Both the position numbers and the translations under genes were made by a program. DNA of 5,135 nt from NCBI GenBank assembly GCA_027295435.1, contig JAPUKX010000253.1, positions 1-5,135 on the forward strand, in the 5' to 3' direction. The notes under the pieces are model-generated. The model saw only the letters and a program-made list of their open reading frames with translations. It ran no database searches and had not been told where the DNA came from. Each line of letters begins with the position of its first letter. The stretch's first letter is position 1. Shown piece after piece: positions 1-5,135 of the stretch. The DNA is from Planctomycetota bacterium (GTDB lineage Bacteria > Planctomycetota > Phycisphaerae > Phycisphaerales > SM1A02).

Positions 1-258
1 ATCGCCTACGAATCTGGGATGAACCCCATCGGCTCCGCCAGGAAGCGGTTCAACGTCCGCTTCTACATTCTGGCGATGACGTTCCTGGTGTTCGACGTCG
101 AGATCATCTTTCTTTATCCCTGGGCGGTGACGTTCTCCAACCTTGCCCCCAGGAGTCCCGAAGCAGGGCTGTTCCTCGGCCGAATCATGTTCTTCATCGG
201 CACATCGATCGTGGCGTACGTCTACGCCTGGCGTAAGGGTGTCTTCCGCTGGGATTGA
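1..258 (+). CDS. nuoA: NADH-quinone oxidoreductase subunit A (complex I), 5' partial
   Basis: This is the C-terminal 85 residues of NuoA (ND3 family), a small inner-membrane subunit of proton-pumping complex I, which passes electrons from NADH to quinone. The frame is open from base 1 and ends at TGA 256-258. The first visible residues, YESGMNPIGSARKRF, are the conserved loop after the missing first membrane helix. The family position that is Cys in mitochondrial ND3 (ECG) is Ser here (ESG). Helix 2 (about residues 21-45) carries the FDVE motif (31-34), whose acidic residues are conserved near the quinone/proton path. Helix 3 (about 53-73) is followed by a short basic tail ending in FRWD. An ATG at 19 is internal to the conserved loop and is not the true start. 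nuoB does not follow, as it would in a standard nuo operon; a convergent spacer does. The identification is firm; the upstream context is unseen. Confidence 0.95.
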   Translation: MAYESGMNPIGSARKRFNVRFYILAMTFLVFDVEIIFLYPWAVTFSNLAPRSPEAGLFLGRIMFFIGTSIVAYVYAWRKGVFRWD

Positions 259-265
259 GTAGGAA

Positions 266-289
266 GGCATCGAGGCATCAAGGCAAAGA
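266..289 (+). repeat. Tandem octamer repeat, GGCATCRA type
   Basis: Starting 7 bases after the nuoA stop there are three adjacent 8-base units: GGCATCGA, GGCATCAA and the decayed GGCAAAGA. The 11-base core GCATCAAGGCA (275-285) is the exact reverse complement of the core of the two copies at 716-728 and 782-794, so the spacer is bracketed by inverted copies. Their function is unknown. They may be a dispersed intergenic repeat of this genome. Confidence 0.5.
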
Positions 290-326
290 AAATCCCCCGA
301 AGCAGTGGTGGGGACCGCTTCGGGGG
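285..326 (-). terminator. Intrinsic terminator reading on the minus strand
   Basis: A perfect 10-bp arm pair, CCCCCGAAGC (294-303) and GCTTCGGGGG (317-326), encloses 13 bases, within which GGT and ACC can pair for three more base pairs. Read on the minus strand, the stem ends in five G residues, then A and TTTTCTTT (292-285). That is the GC stem plus U-tract layout of a rho-independent terminator. The + strand side has no T-run after the stem, so the direction is minus. It lies about 475 bases beyond the nrdJ stop, so it either ends a long nrdJ 3' UTR or serves a separate minus-strand RNA. It could also hinder + transcription leaving nuoA. Confidence 0.65.
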
Positions 327-342
327 GAGGGAAGAGAAGTCG

Positions 343-397
343 CCTGTTGGCGGCTTGCGGCTGGGGTGCTGTGACCGTCCTTGAGCACCCCGCCAGG
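343..397. other. Composite stem-loop in spacer
   Basis: Nested pairing is visible in three steps: CCT 343-345 with AGG 395-397; GGCGG 349-353 with CCGCC 390-394; and GGTGCT 365-370 with AGCACC 384-389. A three-base bulge, an 11-base one-sided internal loop and a 13-base terminal loop separate them. The three steps are collinear, which suggests a folded RNA, but all pairs are Watson-Crick, so the strand cannot be told. No known RNA family was recognised. Confidence 0.45.
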
Positions 398-436
398 GGG
401 AGAATGCGATGGGAAGCGCCCGTCGGGAGCAGGCCA

Positions 437-453
437 CCCCGTCATTTCCGGGG
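437..453. other. Short stem-loop in spacer
   Basis: CCCCG (437-441) and CGGGG (449-453) form a 5-bp GC stem around the 7-base loop TCATTTC. It is short and could arise by chance in GC-rich DNA. It is listed because it is one of a closely spaced series of hairpins in this noncoding stretch. Confidence 0.3.
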
Positions 454-560
454 AGTCGGGTACCGGCTCTATCCTTGTTTGCCCGACCCGTGCAAGTTGA
501 TTCCGTCCACTCGCTGACCTCCTTGCCTTGCTGTGTTCGCCTCCCATCGCGTGATCGAAG

Positions 561-593
561 CCGGTCGGCCCTCGGAGCGCACAGGCCGGCCGG
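561..593 (+). other. Long GC stem-loop, better paired as + strand RNA
   Basis: CCGGTCGGCC (561-570) pairs with GGCCGGCCGG (584-593) around a 13-base loop. In a + strand transcript all ten positions pair, with one U-G wobble (565 with 589). In a minus-strand transcript the same position is an A-C mismatch. The bases after it (ataaaag) contain no U-tract, so it is not a standard intrinsic terminator. It may block transcription or exonucleases at the 3' end of nuoA transcripts, or be part of a structured RNA. Confidence 0.4.
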
Positions 594-628
594 ATAAAAG
601 CAGGCTATCGGCCGCCAAAACATCGAGA

Positions 629-645
629 GATCCGTGTGACGGATC
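629..645. other. Perfect 7-bp hairpin with GTG triloop
   Basis: GATCCGT (629-635) and ACGGATC (639-645) are exact inverted copies separated by GTG. No T-run follows on either strand. As DNA it could equally be a near-palindromic protein site; as RNA it is a compact hairpin. Its role is unknown. Confidence 0.35.
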
Positions 646-715
646 ACCCGTTGCGGGGCGGCAATCTTCCTGATGCGAAGCCTTGCTGGTGTGTTCTATG
701 AACATCGAATACGTC

Positions 716-728
716 ATGCCTTGATGCT
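716..728 (-). repeat. Copy 1 of 13-base direct repeat ATGCCTTGATGCT
   Basis: This 13-mer recurs exactly at 782-794, and its 11-base core TGCCTTGATGC occurs inverted at 275-285. On the minus strand it reads AGCATCAAGGCAT, the same orientation as the GGCATCRA tandem units beside nuoA when those are read on +. Together with copy 2 it flanks the hairpin at 745-762. Confidence 0.5.
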
Positions 729-744
729 GACCCGGGTCTTCCTC

Positions 745-762
745 GTCCCGACAAGTCGGGAC
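745..762 (-). terminator. Stem-loop after nrdJ, possible U-poor terminator
   Basis: GTCCCGAC (745-752) and GTCGGGAC (755-762) form a perfect 8-bp inverted repeat with only AA between them; the working RNA loop would be about four bases. CCGGG (733-737) and CCCGG (771-775) can form an outer stem. It lies 38 bases past the nrdJ stop, where a 3'-end structure is expected, but neither strand has a U-tract after it. It may be a factor-assisted terminator, an mRNA-stabilising hairpin, or the core of a dispersed repeat, because the 13-base direct repeats flank it. Confidence 0.4.
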
Positions 763-781
763 TCGTCAGGCCCGGCTTCTG

Positions 782-794
782 ATGCCTTGATGCT
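782..794 (-). repeat. Copy 2 of 13-base direct repeat ATGCCTTGATGCT
   Basis: This is identical to 716-728. It ends 6 bases from the nrdJ stop codon, mirroring the copy that starts 7 bases after the nuoA stop. Upstream TGATGCC (780-786) gives a second partial tandem unit. Confidence 0.5.
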
Positions 795-800
795 TTCCTC

Positions 801-3800
801 TCAACTGCATCCCATCGAGTTCCCGCAATTCATGCACTTGTAGCAGTTGCCGTTGCGTACGGTGATCGAGCCGCACACGTCACAGGCGGGCGCATCGCCC
901 ATGAGCGCGGCGTTCGCACGATCCAAAGGGTTAATGACCGCGACCGCCACCGTCGATGCCGCAGCGATTGCCGCAGTTGTCTGTTCGTTGGTCGCTTGTC
1001 CGTCACGAGGCTGTGGTTCGGCGGTGCTCGTGGTGGAAGACGGCCCGTCGATCTGAGCCGGCGGTTGCTGATCGTCGCGCTCTTTGGCGCCGTTGGGAGT
1101 CGCACGAATGGTTACAGGTCGGCCACTGTGTGTGCTCGGTTCGATTGCCGACCATGCTCGATTCTGGTCCGCGGGGCTGCTCGGCAAGTTCTGATTGGCT
1201 TCGGCCTTCTTGGCGACGGTGCGGCGCTTGGGAATATTCTCCTCTCGGTACCCGGGGAGAAACTCCATGCCCAGCCAACGGAAAATGTAGTCCAGCAAAC
1301 TCTTGGCGAAGGGGATATCACTGTTGGTGGTCATGCCCATGGGCTCGAACCGTTGGTGGGTGAACTTATTGACCAGGCTTTCGATCGGCACGCCGTATTG
1401 AAGCGCCACGCTGATCGCGATGCCCAGGCAGTCCATGAGCCCGCCGATGGTTGAGCCCTCCTTGGCCATGGTGATGAACAGTTCACCGGGACTGCCGTCC
1501 GTATACAGGCCGACGGTCAGATAGCCTTCGTGCCCGGCGACGTTGAAGCGATGGGTGATGCTGGCCCGGGTGTCGGGCAGCCGTCGCCGCAGCGGTCGAT
1601 CAACGATCCGCTCGGTGACGACGGGCGGCGTGTCGCGGGACTCGGAGGATGTCGATGAGATCGACATCGCAGGCGCCGCCTCCACAGCTGCGGTTGACGC
1701 TTCCCCCAAGGCTGCCTCCACCGCCTGTGCGTGATTCTCTTCGTCAGTTCGCATTTTCACCTCAGCTTTCGTGCTTAGCGGCTGGCTCAGCTTGCTGCCG
1801 TCGCGGTACAGAGCATTGGCTTTCAGTCCCAGCTCCCAGCTCAATCGATAGGCGTCGGCAATGCCCTCAACGGCAGCGTTGGCGGGAAGGTTGATCGTCT
1901 TGGAGATCGCCCCGCTGATAAACGGCTGCGCCGCCGCCATCATCCGAATGTGGCCGGTGGCGGCGATGAACCGCTTGCCGAGCTTCCCGCAGGTGCTGGC
2001 GCAGTCGAACACCGGCAGGTGCTCTGGTCTCAAATGCGGCGCGCTTTCAACTGTCTGGGTGCCGCAGACCGCCTGGTTCAGCGCGTCGATCTGCTCGCCG
2101 CTCAGCCCCAGCGCGCGAAGCCCGTTGAACGAACCATCGCCTCGGGCCTTTTGAGTATCAATCCCCAGCGACGCCAGCACATGCTCAGGCATCGACCAGG
2201 CCGTAAACGCAAAGCCAAGTTCAAACACCGCAGGCAAATGGTTCTCCAGTTGGACCAGTTCCTGCGAGCGATAGCCGCGGTCGGCGAGGAACTCGCGGAA
2301 CGTCATGCCCGCGTGCGGACCGTCCTTGGGCATGGGTGTGTCCAAGCTCAACGTGCCCATGACGTAGGTGAGGATGTCGTCAAGTTGCTCTGTTTCGTAG
2401 CCGAGTGCCCGCAACGCCGGCCGAAGCGACTGGTTGGCGATCTTGAAATACCCGCCCCCGGCCAGCTTCTTGAACTTGGTCAGGGCGAAATCCGGCTCTC
2501 CCCCGGTCGTGTCGCAGTCCATCAACAAGCCGATCGTTCCGGTGGGAGCGATGACCGTGGTCTGGGCGTTGCGGTATCCGAACTTCTCGCCGAGCTGAAG
2601 CGCGTCGTCCCAGGCCAGCGTCGCTCGATTGAGCAGTTCCTCGGCGTTGGCGATGTTGCTTCGGCCGGCGCGGAGAAGATCGCGGTCGATCGGGACGGGC
2701 CTGATCGGCAACCCTTCATAGTCATCGGAATCGCGCCGGACGCCATACGCAGCCCGGCGGTGGTTGCGGATCACCCGCAGCATCGGCTCACGATTCTCGG
2801 CGAAGCCGGGGAACGGTTGCAGTTGCCTGGCCATTTCGGCGCTGGTGGCGTATGCCCGGCCGGTGAGCGTGGCCGTAATCGCGCCGCACAGGGCCCGCGC
2901 CTCATCGCTGTCATACGGAATGCCCGCCTGCATCAGCATCGCCCCGAGATTGGCATAGCCCAGCCCCAGAGTACGGAACCGCCAGCTTTGCTCGGCGATC
3001 TCCTTGGACGGGTAGCACGCCATGAGCACCGAGATCTCCAGCACGATCGTCCACAGTCGAATCGCGTGCTCGAATCCATCCACGTCAAAGGTGCGCCGCT
3101 CGGCGTCGTAGAACTTGATCAGGTTGATCGACGCCAGGTTGCAGGCGGTGTTGTCCAGGAACATGTACTCGCTGCACGGGTTCGACGCGTTGATCCGCCC
3201 GGAGGCGGGGCAGGTGTGCCAGGCGTTGATGGTCGTGTCGTACTGCACGCCGGGGTCCGCGCACCGCCAGGCGGCAAAGCAGATCTGCTCCCAGAGCTCG
3301 CGGGCCTTCATCGTCTTGGCGATCCGCCCGTCGGTGCGGCGGATGAGGTTCCAGTCGCTGTCAGCGTCCAGCGCGGCGAAGAACGAGTCGGGCAGGCGGA
3401 CGGAGTTGTTGGAGTTTTGTCCCGAGACGGTGAGGTACGCCTCGCCGTTGAAGTCGTAGCCCAGCACCAGGCCGGTCTTCTCGGCGAGCTTCTGCTGCTC
3501 CGGGGGCAGGTGCTTGAGACCCTCGACCATCGCGGCGACCTTGAGCTCTTCGCGCACCTTCCAGTTGACGAAGGCTTCGATGTCGGGGTGGTCGACATTG
3601 AGGCAGACCATCTTGGCGGCCCGGCGGGTGGTTCCGCCGGACTTGATCGCGCCTGCGGCGCGGTCGCCGATTCTCAGAAAGCTCATCAGGCCGGAGCTTT
3701 TGCCCCCGCCTGAGAGCGGCTCGTTCTCTCCGCGCAGGGACGAGAAGTTGGTGCCGGTGCCGGAGCCGTACTTGAACAGGCGAGCCTCGCGCACCCACAC

Positions 3801-4400
3801 ATCCATGATCCCGCCTTGCGAGACCAGATCGTCGCGGATCGACTGGATGAAGCACGCGTGCGGCTGAGGGTGGCTGTAGGCGTCCAGCGCGGGCTTCGCC
3901 TCGCCGGTGGCGGGATCGGGCACCCAATGCCCCTGGGCCGGGCCGGTGATCCCGTACGCCCAGTTCAGCCCGGTGTTGAACCACTGCGGGCTGTTGGGCG
4001 CTGCCATCTGGTCAAGCAGCATGTGCGCCAGCTCGTCATAGAACGCTTCGGCATCATCGGCTGAGTCGAAGTAGCCGTATTGCTCGCCCCAATGACGCCA
4101 GCACCCGGCCATGCGGTGAATCACCTGCTGGGCGGACCGCTCGGCAGAGGTGATGAGGTTGCCCTTCTCATCAAGCTTCGGCGTCCCATCGTCGTTGAAC
4201 TGAGGCACGCCCGCCTTGCGGAAGTACTTGCTGACCATGATGTCCGTAGCCAGTTGCGACCACCGCTTGGGCGTTTCGACATCGTGCATCTCGAAGACGA
4301 CCTTGCCATCGGCGCCGGTGATGCGGCTGGTCCGCTTGTCCCACTCGACAGCGGCGAAGACGTCCTGACCTGGCTTGGTAAATCGGCGGGTGATCTTCAT
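801..4400 (-). CDS. nrdJ: Adenosylcobalamin-dependent (class II) ribonucleotide reductase
   Basis: NrdJ reduces ribonucleotides to 2'-deoxyribonucleotides in the cytoplasm. It generates its thiyl radical from coenzyme B12, so it needs neither oxygen nor a small subunit. The 1199-residue frame is complete: ATG 4398-4400 with a good Shine-Dalgarno site, TGA 801-803. The N-terminus (VETPKRWSQLATDI, 41-54) is typical of class II, with no ATP-cone seen. The barrel holds the first redox cysteine C183 (HACFIQS), the NPCSE finger loop (407-411) with presumed radical cysteine C409 and partner glutamate E411, the second redox cysteine C420 (NTACNLAS), a PTGTIG phosphate loop (619-624), and the late motif HIRM...SKTINLP (817-839). 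An Ala/Ser-rich linker (about 880-945) leads to a TSCPD-like domain (about 947-1048). A second low-complexity linker (about 1052-1165) leads to the cysteine tail C1173, C1176, C1186, C1189, C1192, C1198. The tail probably re-reduces the active site and may bind zinc. Downstream of dcd and the small unknown gene. Roles of residues are by family analogy. Confidence 0.97.
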   Translation of the reverse strand: MKITRRFTKPGQDVFAAVEWDKRTSRITGADGKVVFEMHDVETPKRWSQLATDIMVSKYFRKAGVPQFNDDGTPKLDEKGNLITSAERSAQQVIHRMAGCWRHWGEQYGYFDSADDAEAFYDELAHMLLDQMAAPNSPQWFNTGLNWAYGITGPAQGHWVPDPATGEAKPALDAYSHPQPHACFIQSIRDDLVSQGGIMDVWVREARLFKYGSGTGTNFSSLRGENEPLSGGGKSSGLMSFLRIGDRAAGAIKSGGTTRRAAKMVCLNVDHPDIEAFVNWKVREELKVAAMVEGLKHLPPEQQKLAEKTGLVLGYDFNGEAYLTVSGQNSNNSVRLPDSFFAALDADSDWNLIRRTDGRIAKTMKARELWEQICFAAWRCADPGVQYDTTINAWHTCPASGRINASNPCSEYMFLDNTACNLASINLIKFYDAERRTFDVDGFEHAIRLWTIVLEISVLMACYPSKEIAEQSWRFRTLGLGYANLGAMLMQAGIPYDSDEARALCGAITATLTGRAYATSAEMARQLQPFPGFAENREPMLRVIRNHRRAAYGVRRDSDDYEGLPIRPVPIDRDLLRAGRSNIANAEELLNRATLAWDDALQLGEKFGYRNAQTTVIAPTGTIGLLMDCDTTGGEPDFALTKFKKLAGGGYFKIANQSLRPALRALGYETEQLDDILTYVMGTLSLDTPMPKDGPHAGMTFREFLADRGYRSQELVQLENHLPAVFELGFAFTAWSMPEHVLASLGIDTQKARGDGSFNGLRALGLSGEQIDALNQAVCGTQTVESAPHLRPEHLPVFDCASTCGKLGKRFIAATGHIRMMAAAQPFISGAISKTINLPANAAVEGIADAYRLSWELGLKANALYRDGSKLSQPLSTKAEVKMRTDEENHAQAVEAALGEASTAAVEAAPAMSISSTSSESRDTPPVVTERIVDRPLRRRLPDTRASITHRFNVAGHEGYLTVGLYTDGSPGELFITMAKEGSTIGGLMDCLGIAISVALQYGVPIESLVNKFTHQRFEPMGMTTNSDIPFAKSLLDYIFRWLGMEFLPGYREENIPKRRTVAKKAEANQNLPSSPADQNRAWSAIEPSTHSGRPVTIRATPNGAKERDDQQPPAQIDGPSSTTSTAEPQPRDGQATNEQTTAAIAAASTVAVAVINPLDRANAALMGDAPACDVCGSITVRNGNCYKCMNCGNSMGCS

Positions 4401-4405
4401 TGGCT

Positions 4406-4410
4406 ACCTC
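4406..4410 (-). promoter_or_regulatory. Shine-Dalgarno site of nrdJ
   Basis: The minus strand reads GAGGT, then AGCCA, then ATG. The 5-base spacing and match to the anti-SD core support the chosen nrdJ start at 4400. The encoded N-terminus also aligns with the class II family from its first residues. Confidence 0.75.
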
Positions 4411-4434
4411 AAAGCGTCCGTGCGTGCTTTTGAT

Positions 4435-4453
4435 CTGAGCCGTCGTAGCTCAG
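4435..4453 (-). promoter_or_regulatory. Inverted repeat in nrdJ leader
   Basis: CTGAGC (4435-4440) and GCTCAG (4448-4453) form a perfect 6-bp inverted repeat around 7 bases, 34 bases before the nrdJ start codon. It may be a leader hairpin or an operator half-site pair. It does not resemble the AT-rich NrdR box (ACACTATATATTGT-like) known to control many nrd genes, and no U-tract follows it. Confidence 0.35.
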
Positions 4454-4470
4454 GTGATATCTCTTGTAGT

Positions 4471-4530
4471 GTCCGTTCCGCGGACCGTTTCCTAGTTACT
4501 CCTCGATCTCACTGGTCCGCACAGCAGACC
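4471..4530 (-). promoter_or_regulatory. Leader segment with mutually exclusive hairpins upstream of nrdJ
   Basis: Read on the minus strand, four segments occur in order: A GGTCTGC (4530-4524), B GCGGACC (4520-4514), C GGTCCGC (4486-4480) and D CGGAC (4475-4471). A pairs with B (7 bp, one U-G wobble that exists only in minus-strand RNA, loop UGU). B pairs perfectly with C. C pairs with D through GTCCG/CGGAC. The three pairings share segments, so they exclude one another, as in an attenuator or antiterminator leader. A starts directly after the stop codon of the upstream small gene. No U-tract is seen, so any switch would be unlike a simple intrinsic terminator. A chance set of related GC words is possible. 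Confidence 0.35.
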
Positions 4531-4866
4531 CTACGAGGTGGCTCCAGCACGACGATTCCTTCCGATGCGCCACGCGAAGTCGATCGAGGGTACTTTCGAC
4601 TTTGCGATTTCTAGTAGCTCCAGGACGCACGATCGATGACCATCAGCGTCAGTCAAGTCGCCCAGATCTAGGCCGCTGAAGCGGTAGGTCCAGATTTCAA
4701 TGTCACATACCCAGAAACTGATTCGCCGGACGCTGGCGTCTTCCCAAACGTCTTCAACGATGTCGAACGAGTGGTCCTGATCGATAGCCGCTTCGTTCTT
4801 GCTCCCTAGCAAGGGGAATTCCCGAAACGTGATGTGCGCGTCGCTAATCGCGTGATCGATCGCCAT
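4531..4866 (-). CDS. Hypothetical acidic protein between dcd and nrdJ
   Basis: This is a 111-residue frame from ATG 4864-4866 to TAG 4531-4533. I do not recognise the family. The start was chosen because it lies 5 bases after the dcd stop; longer in-frame starts would run through dcd in another frame. A GAGGGTGG run inside the end of dcd (4877-4884) sits 10 bases before the ATG and could serve as a loose ribosome-binding site, so translation may be coupled to dcd. The protein is soluble-looking, with about 20 acidic against 12 basic residues and no signal peptide or membrane segment. A likely beta stretch with several aromatics (ISFWVCDIEIWTYRF, 49-63) is followed by an acidic loop (DLTDADGH, 70-77), a likely helix (about 79-91) and a basic tail (RIGRNRR, 100-106). 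Third-codon GC seems lower than in nrdJ. It could be a recent or lineage-specific insertion in the operon, or less likely a noncoding spacer. Confidence 0.6.
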   Translation of the reverse strand: MAIDHAISDAHITFREFPLLGSKNEAAIDQDHSFDIVEDVWEDASVRRISFWVCDIEIWTYRFSGLDLGDLTDADGHRSCVLELLEIAKSKVPSIDFAWRIGRNRRAGATS

Positions 4867-4871
4867 AGGAT

Positions 4872-5135
4872 TCAATCCACCCTCGGTAACGTCAGTCCTC
4901 TCTGATCCTGATACTTCCCGCCTTTGTCGGCGTATGAGACCGAACACACGCGGTCGGCTTTGAGGAAGATGATCTGGGCGATGCCTTCGCTGGAGTAAAT
5001 CTTGGCCGGAAGTGGCGTGGTGTTGGAGATCTCCAACGTCACCTTGCCACGCCACTCCGGCTCAAGGGGAGTTACGTTCACAATGATCCCGCAGCGGGCG
5101 TAGGTCGATTTGCCCACGCAGATTGCCAGCATGTC
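4872..5135 (-). CDS. dcd: dCTP deaminase, 5' partial (C-terminal half)
   Basis: Dcd hydrolyses dCTP to dUTP and ammonia in the cytoplasm, feeding dUTPase and thymidylate synthesis. The visible 87 residues run from the right edge to TGA 4872-4874; family members are about 185-195 residues, so roughly the first 100 are missing. Motifs seen are the substrate-binding loop CVGKSTYARCG, the stretch VTPLEPEW, and VTLEISNTTPLPAKI, whose Glu (codon 5031-5033) matches the catalytic general base of the family (E138 in E. coli). The C-terminal lid SYADKGGKYQDQRG then LPRVD closes the active site over the triphosphate. The sequence fits the trimeric dCTP deaminase type rather than dUTPase, which shares the fold but lacks this Glu context. 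Whether it is the mono- or bifunctional form cannot be settled from this half. It is followed after 5 bases by the small unknown gene and then nrdJ, a shared deoxynucleotide theme. Confidence 0.94.
   Translation of the reverse strand, partial: DMLAICVGKSTYARCGIIVNVTPLEPEWRGKVTLEISNTTPLPAKIYSSEGIAQIIFLKADRVCSVSYADKGGKYQDQRGLTLPRVD

Larger units (their letters stand above)
259..800. other. Convergent intergenic spacer rich in stem-loops, no convincing gene
   Basis: These 542 bases separate the 3' ends of nuoA (+) and nrdJ (-). Several open frames of 60-140 codons cross the region on both strands. Their translations are rich in Arg, Pro, Ser and Gly, none shows a family motif, and none has a persuasive ribosome-binding site, so I regard them as chance frames. 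Instead the sequence holds a series of inverted repeats at 294-326, 343-397, 437-453, 561-593, 629-645 and 745-762, and short repeats at both ends. I looked for hallmarks of tRNA, tmRNA, the SRP RNA core and RNase P RNA and saw none. The spacer may hold 3' untranslated RNA with terminators, or an unrecognised structured RNA. Confidence 0.7.

Noticed and set aside
467..495. Possible sigma-70-like promoter on the minus strand (TTGCAC, 16-17 bases, GATAGA/ATAGAG)
   Set aside because: The -35 is fair but the -10 matches the consensus poorly (about 3 of 6), so it is not listed as a feature. It would suit a roughly 175-base RNA ending at the 285-326 terminator if transcript data supported it.
546..558. 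13-mer ATCGCGTGATCGA shared with 4847-4859
   Set aside because: A single 13-base match in a 5-kb GC-biased window is within chance, and one copy lies inside the small coding gene.
305..597. Two + strand frames starting near ATG 305 and ATG 409
   Set aside because: A GGGGGAG run precedes the second ATG, but the encoded peptides look like random GC-rich translation and cross the 343-397 and 437-453 hairpins.
469..717. Minus-strand frame of 82 codons in the spacer
   Set aside because: It has no convincing ribosome-binding site and no motif, shows mixed third-codon bases and overlaps the hairpins. It is probably a chance frame.
1950..3713. Open frame of 587 codons on the + strand opposite nrdJ
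   Set aside because: It lies wholly antisense to the well-supported nrdJ and has an Arg, Gly, Val and Gln-rich composition without motifs. Long antisense frames are expected opposite GC-rich genes with strong third-position bias.
3361..3984. Arg-rich minus-strand frame of 207 codons inside nrdJ
   Set aside because: It is a shifted-frame shadow of conserved NrdJ core sequence and is dominated by Arg and Ala with no family signature.
4401..4530. Cobalamin riboswitch or NrdR box before nrdJ
   Set aside because: Both are common regulators of B12-dependent reductases, but the 130-base gap is too short for a full cobalamin aptamer, no B12-box sequence was seen, and no ACACTATATATTGT-like pair is present.
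4531..5055. Longer version of the small gene starting at 5055
   Set aside because: The extra 63 residues would be translated from dcd in another frame, and the conserved dcd reading leaves no reason to expect overlap.

Overview
The window is a GC-rich bacterial housekeeping segment. A partial respiratory gene on the + strand converges on a minus-strand group for deoxynucleotide synthesis. The adenosylcobalamin (class II) ribonucleotide reductase has an NPCSEYMFLDNTACNLAS active-site block. It is joined by a proteobacteria-type dCTP deaminase, a NuoA with the FDVE motif, and U-poor hairpins in the spacers. This fits a Planctomycetota-like or related aquatic/environmental lineage, but the assignment is an inference, since no rRNA or other taxonomic marker is present.

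Layout: (1) 1-258, + strand: the C-terminal 85 residues of NuoA, a membrane subunit of respiratory complex I; the 5' end is off the left edge. (2) 259-800: a 542-base convergent spacer with no convincing protein gene. It holds several strong stem-loops, one with a U-rich tail that reads as a minus-strand intrinsic terminator, and a short repeat (core TGCCTTGATGC and its inverse) near both ends. (3) 801-4400, minus strand: complete nrdJ, 1199 residues, with catalytic core, TSCPD-type domain, long low-complexity linker and a cysteine-rich C-terminal tail. (4) 4401-4530: the nrdJ leader, with a clear Shine-Dalgarno sequence and short complementary segments that could form mutually exclusive hairpins. 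(5) 4531-4866, minus strand: a probable 111-residue acidic protein of unknown function. (6) 4872-5135, minus strand: the C-terminal 87 residues of dCTP deaminase (Dcd); its 5' end is off the right edge.

The minus-strand genes make metabolic sense together. NrdJ reduces ribonucleotides to deoxyribonucleotides without needing oxygen. Dcd deaminates dCTP to dUTP, the precursor for dTMP. The small unknown gene starts 5 bases after the dcd stop and lies between the two, so it may be co-expressed with them. I found no mobile element, CRISPR array, tRNA, rRNA or recognisable riboswitch. No new defence or biosynthetic system is evident. The least explained parts are the small gene, the nrdJ leader and the structured convergent spacer.
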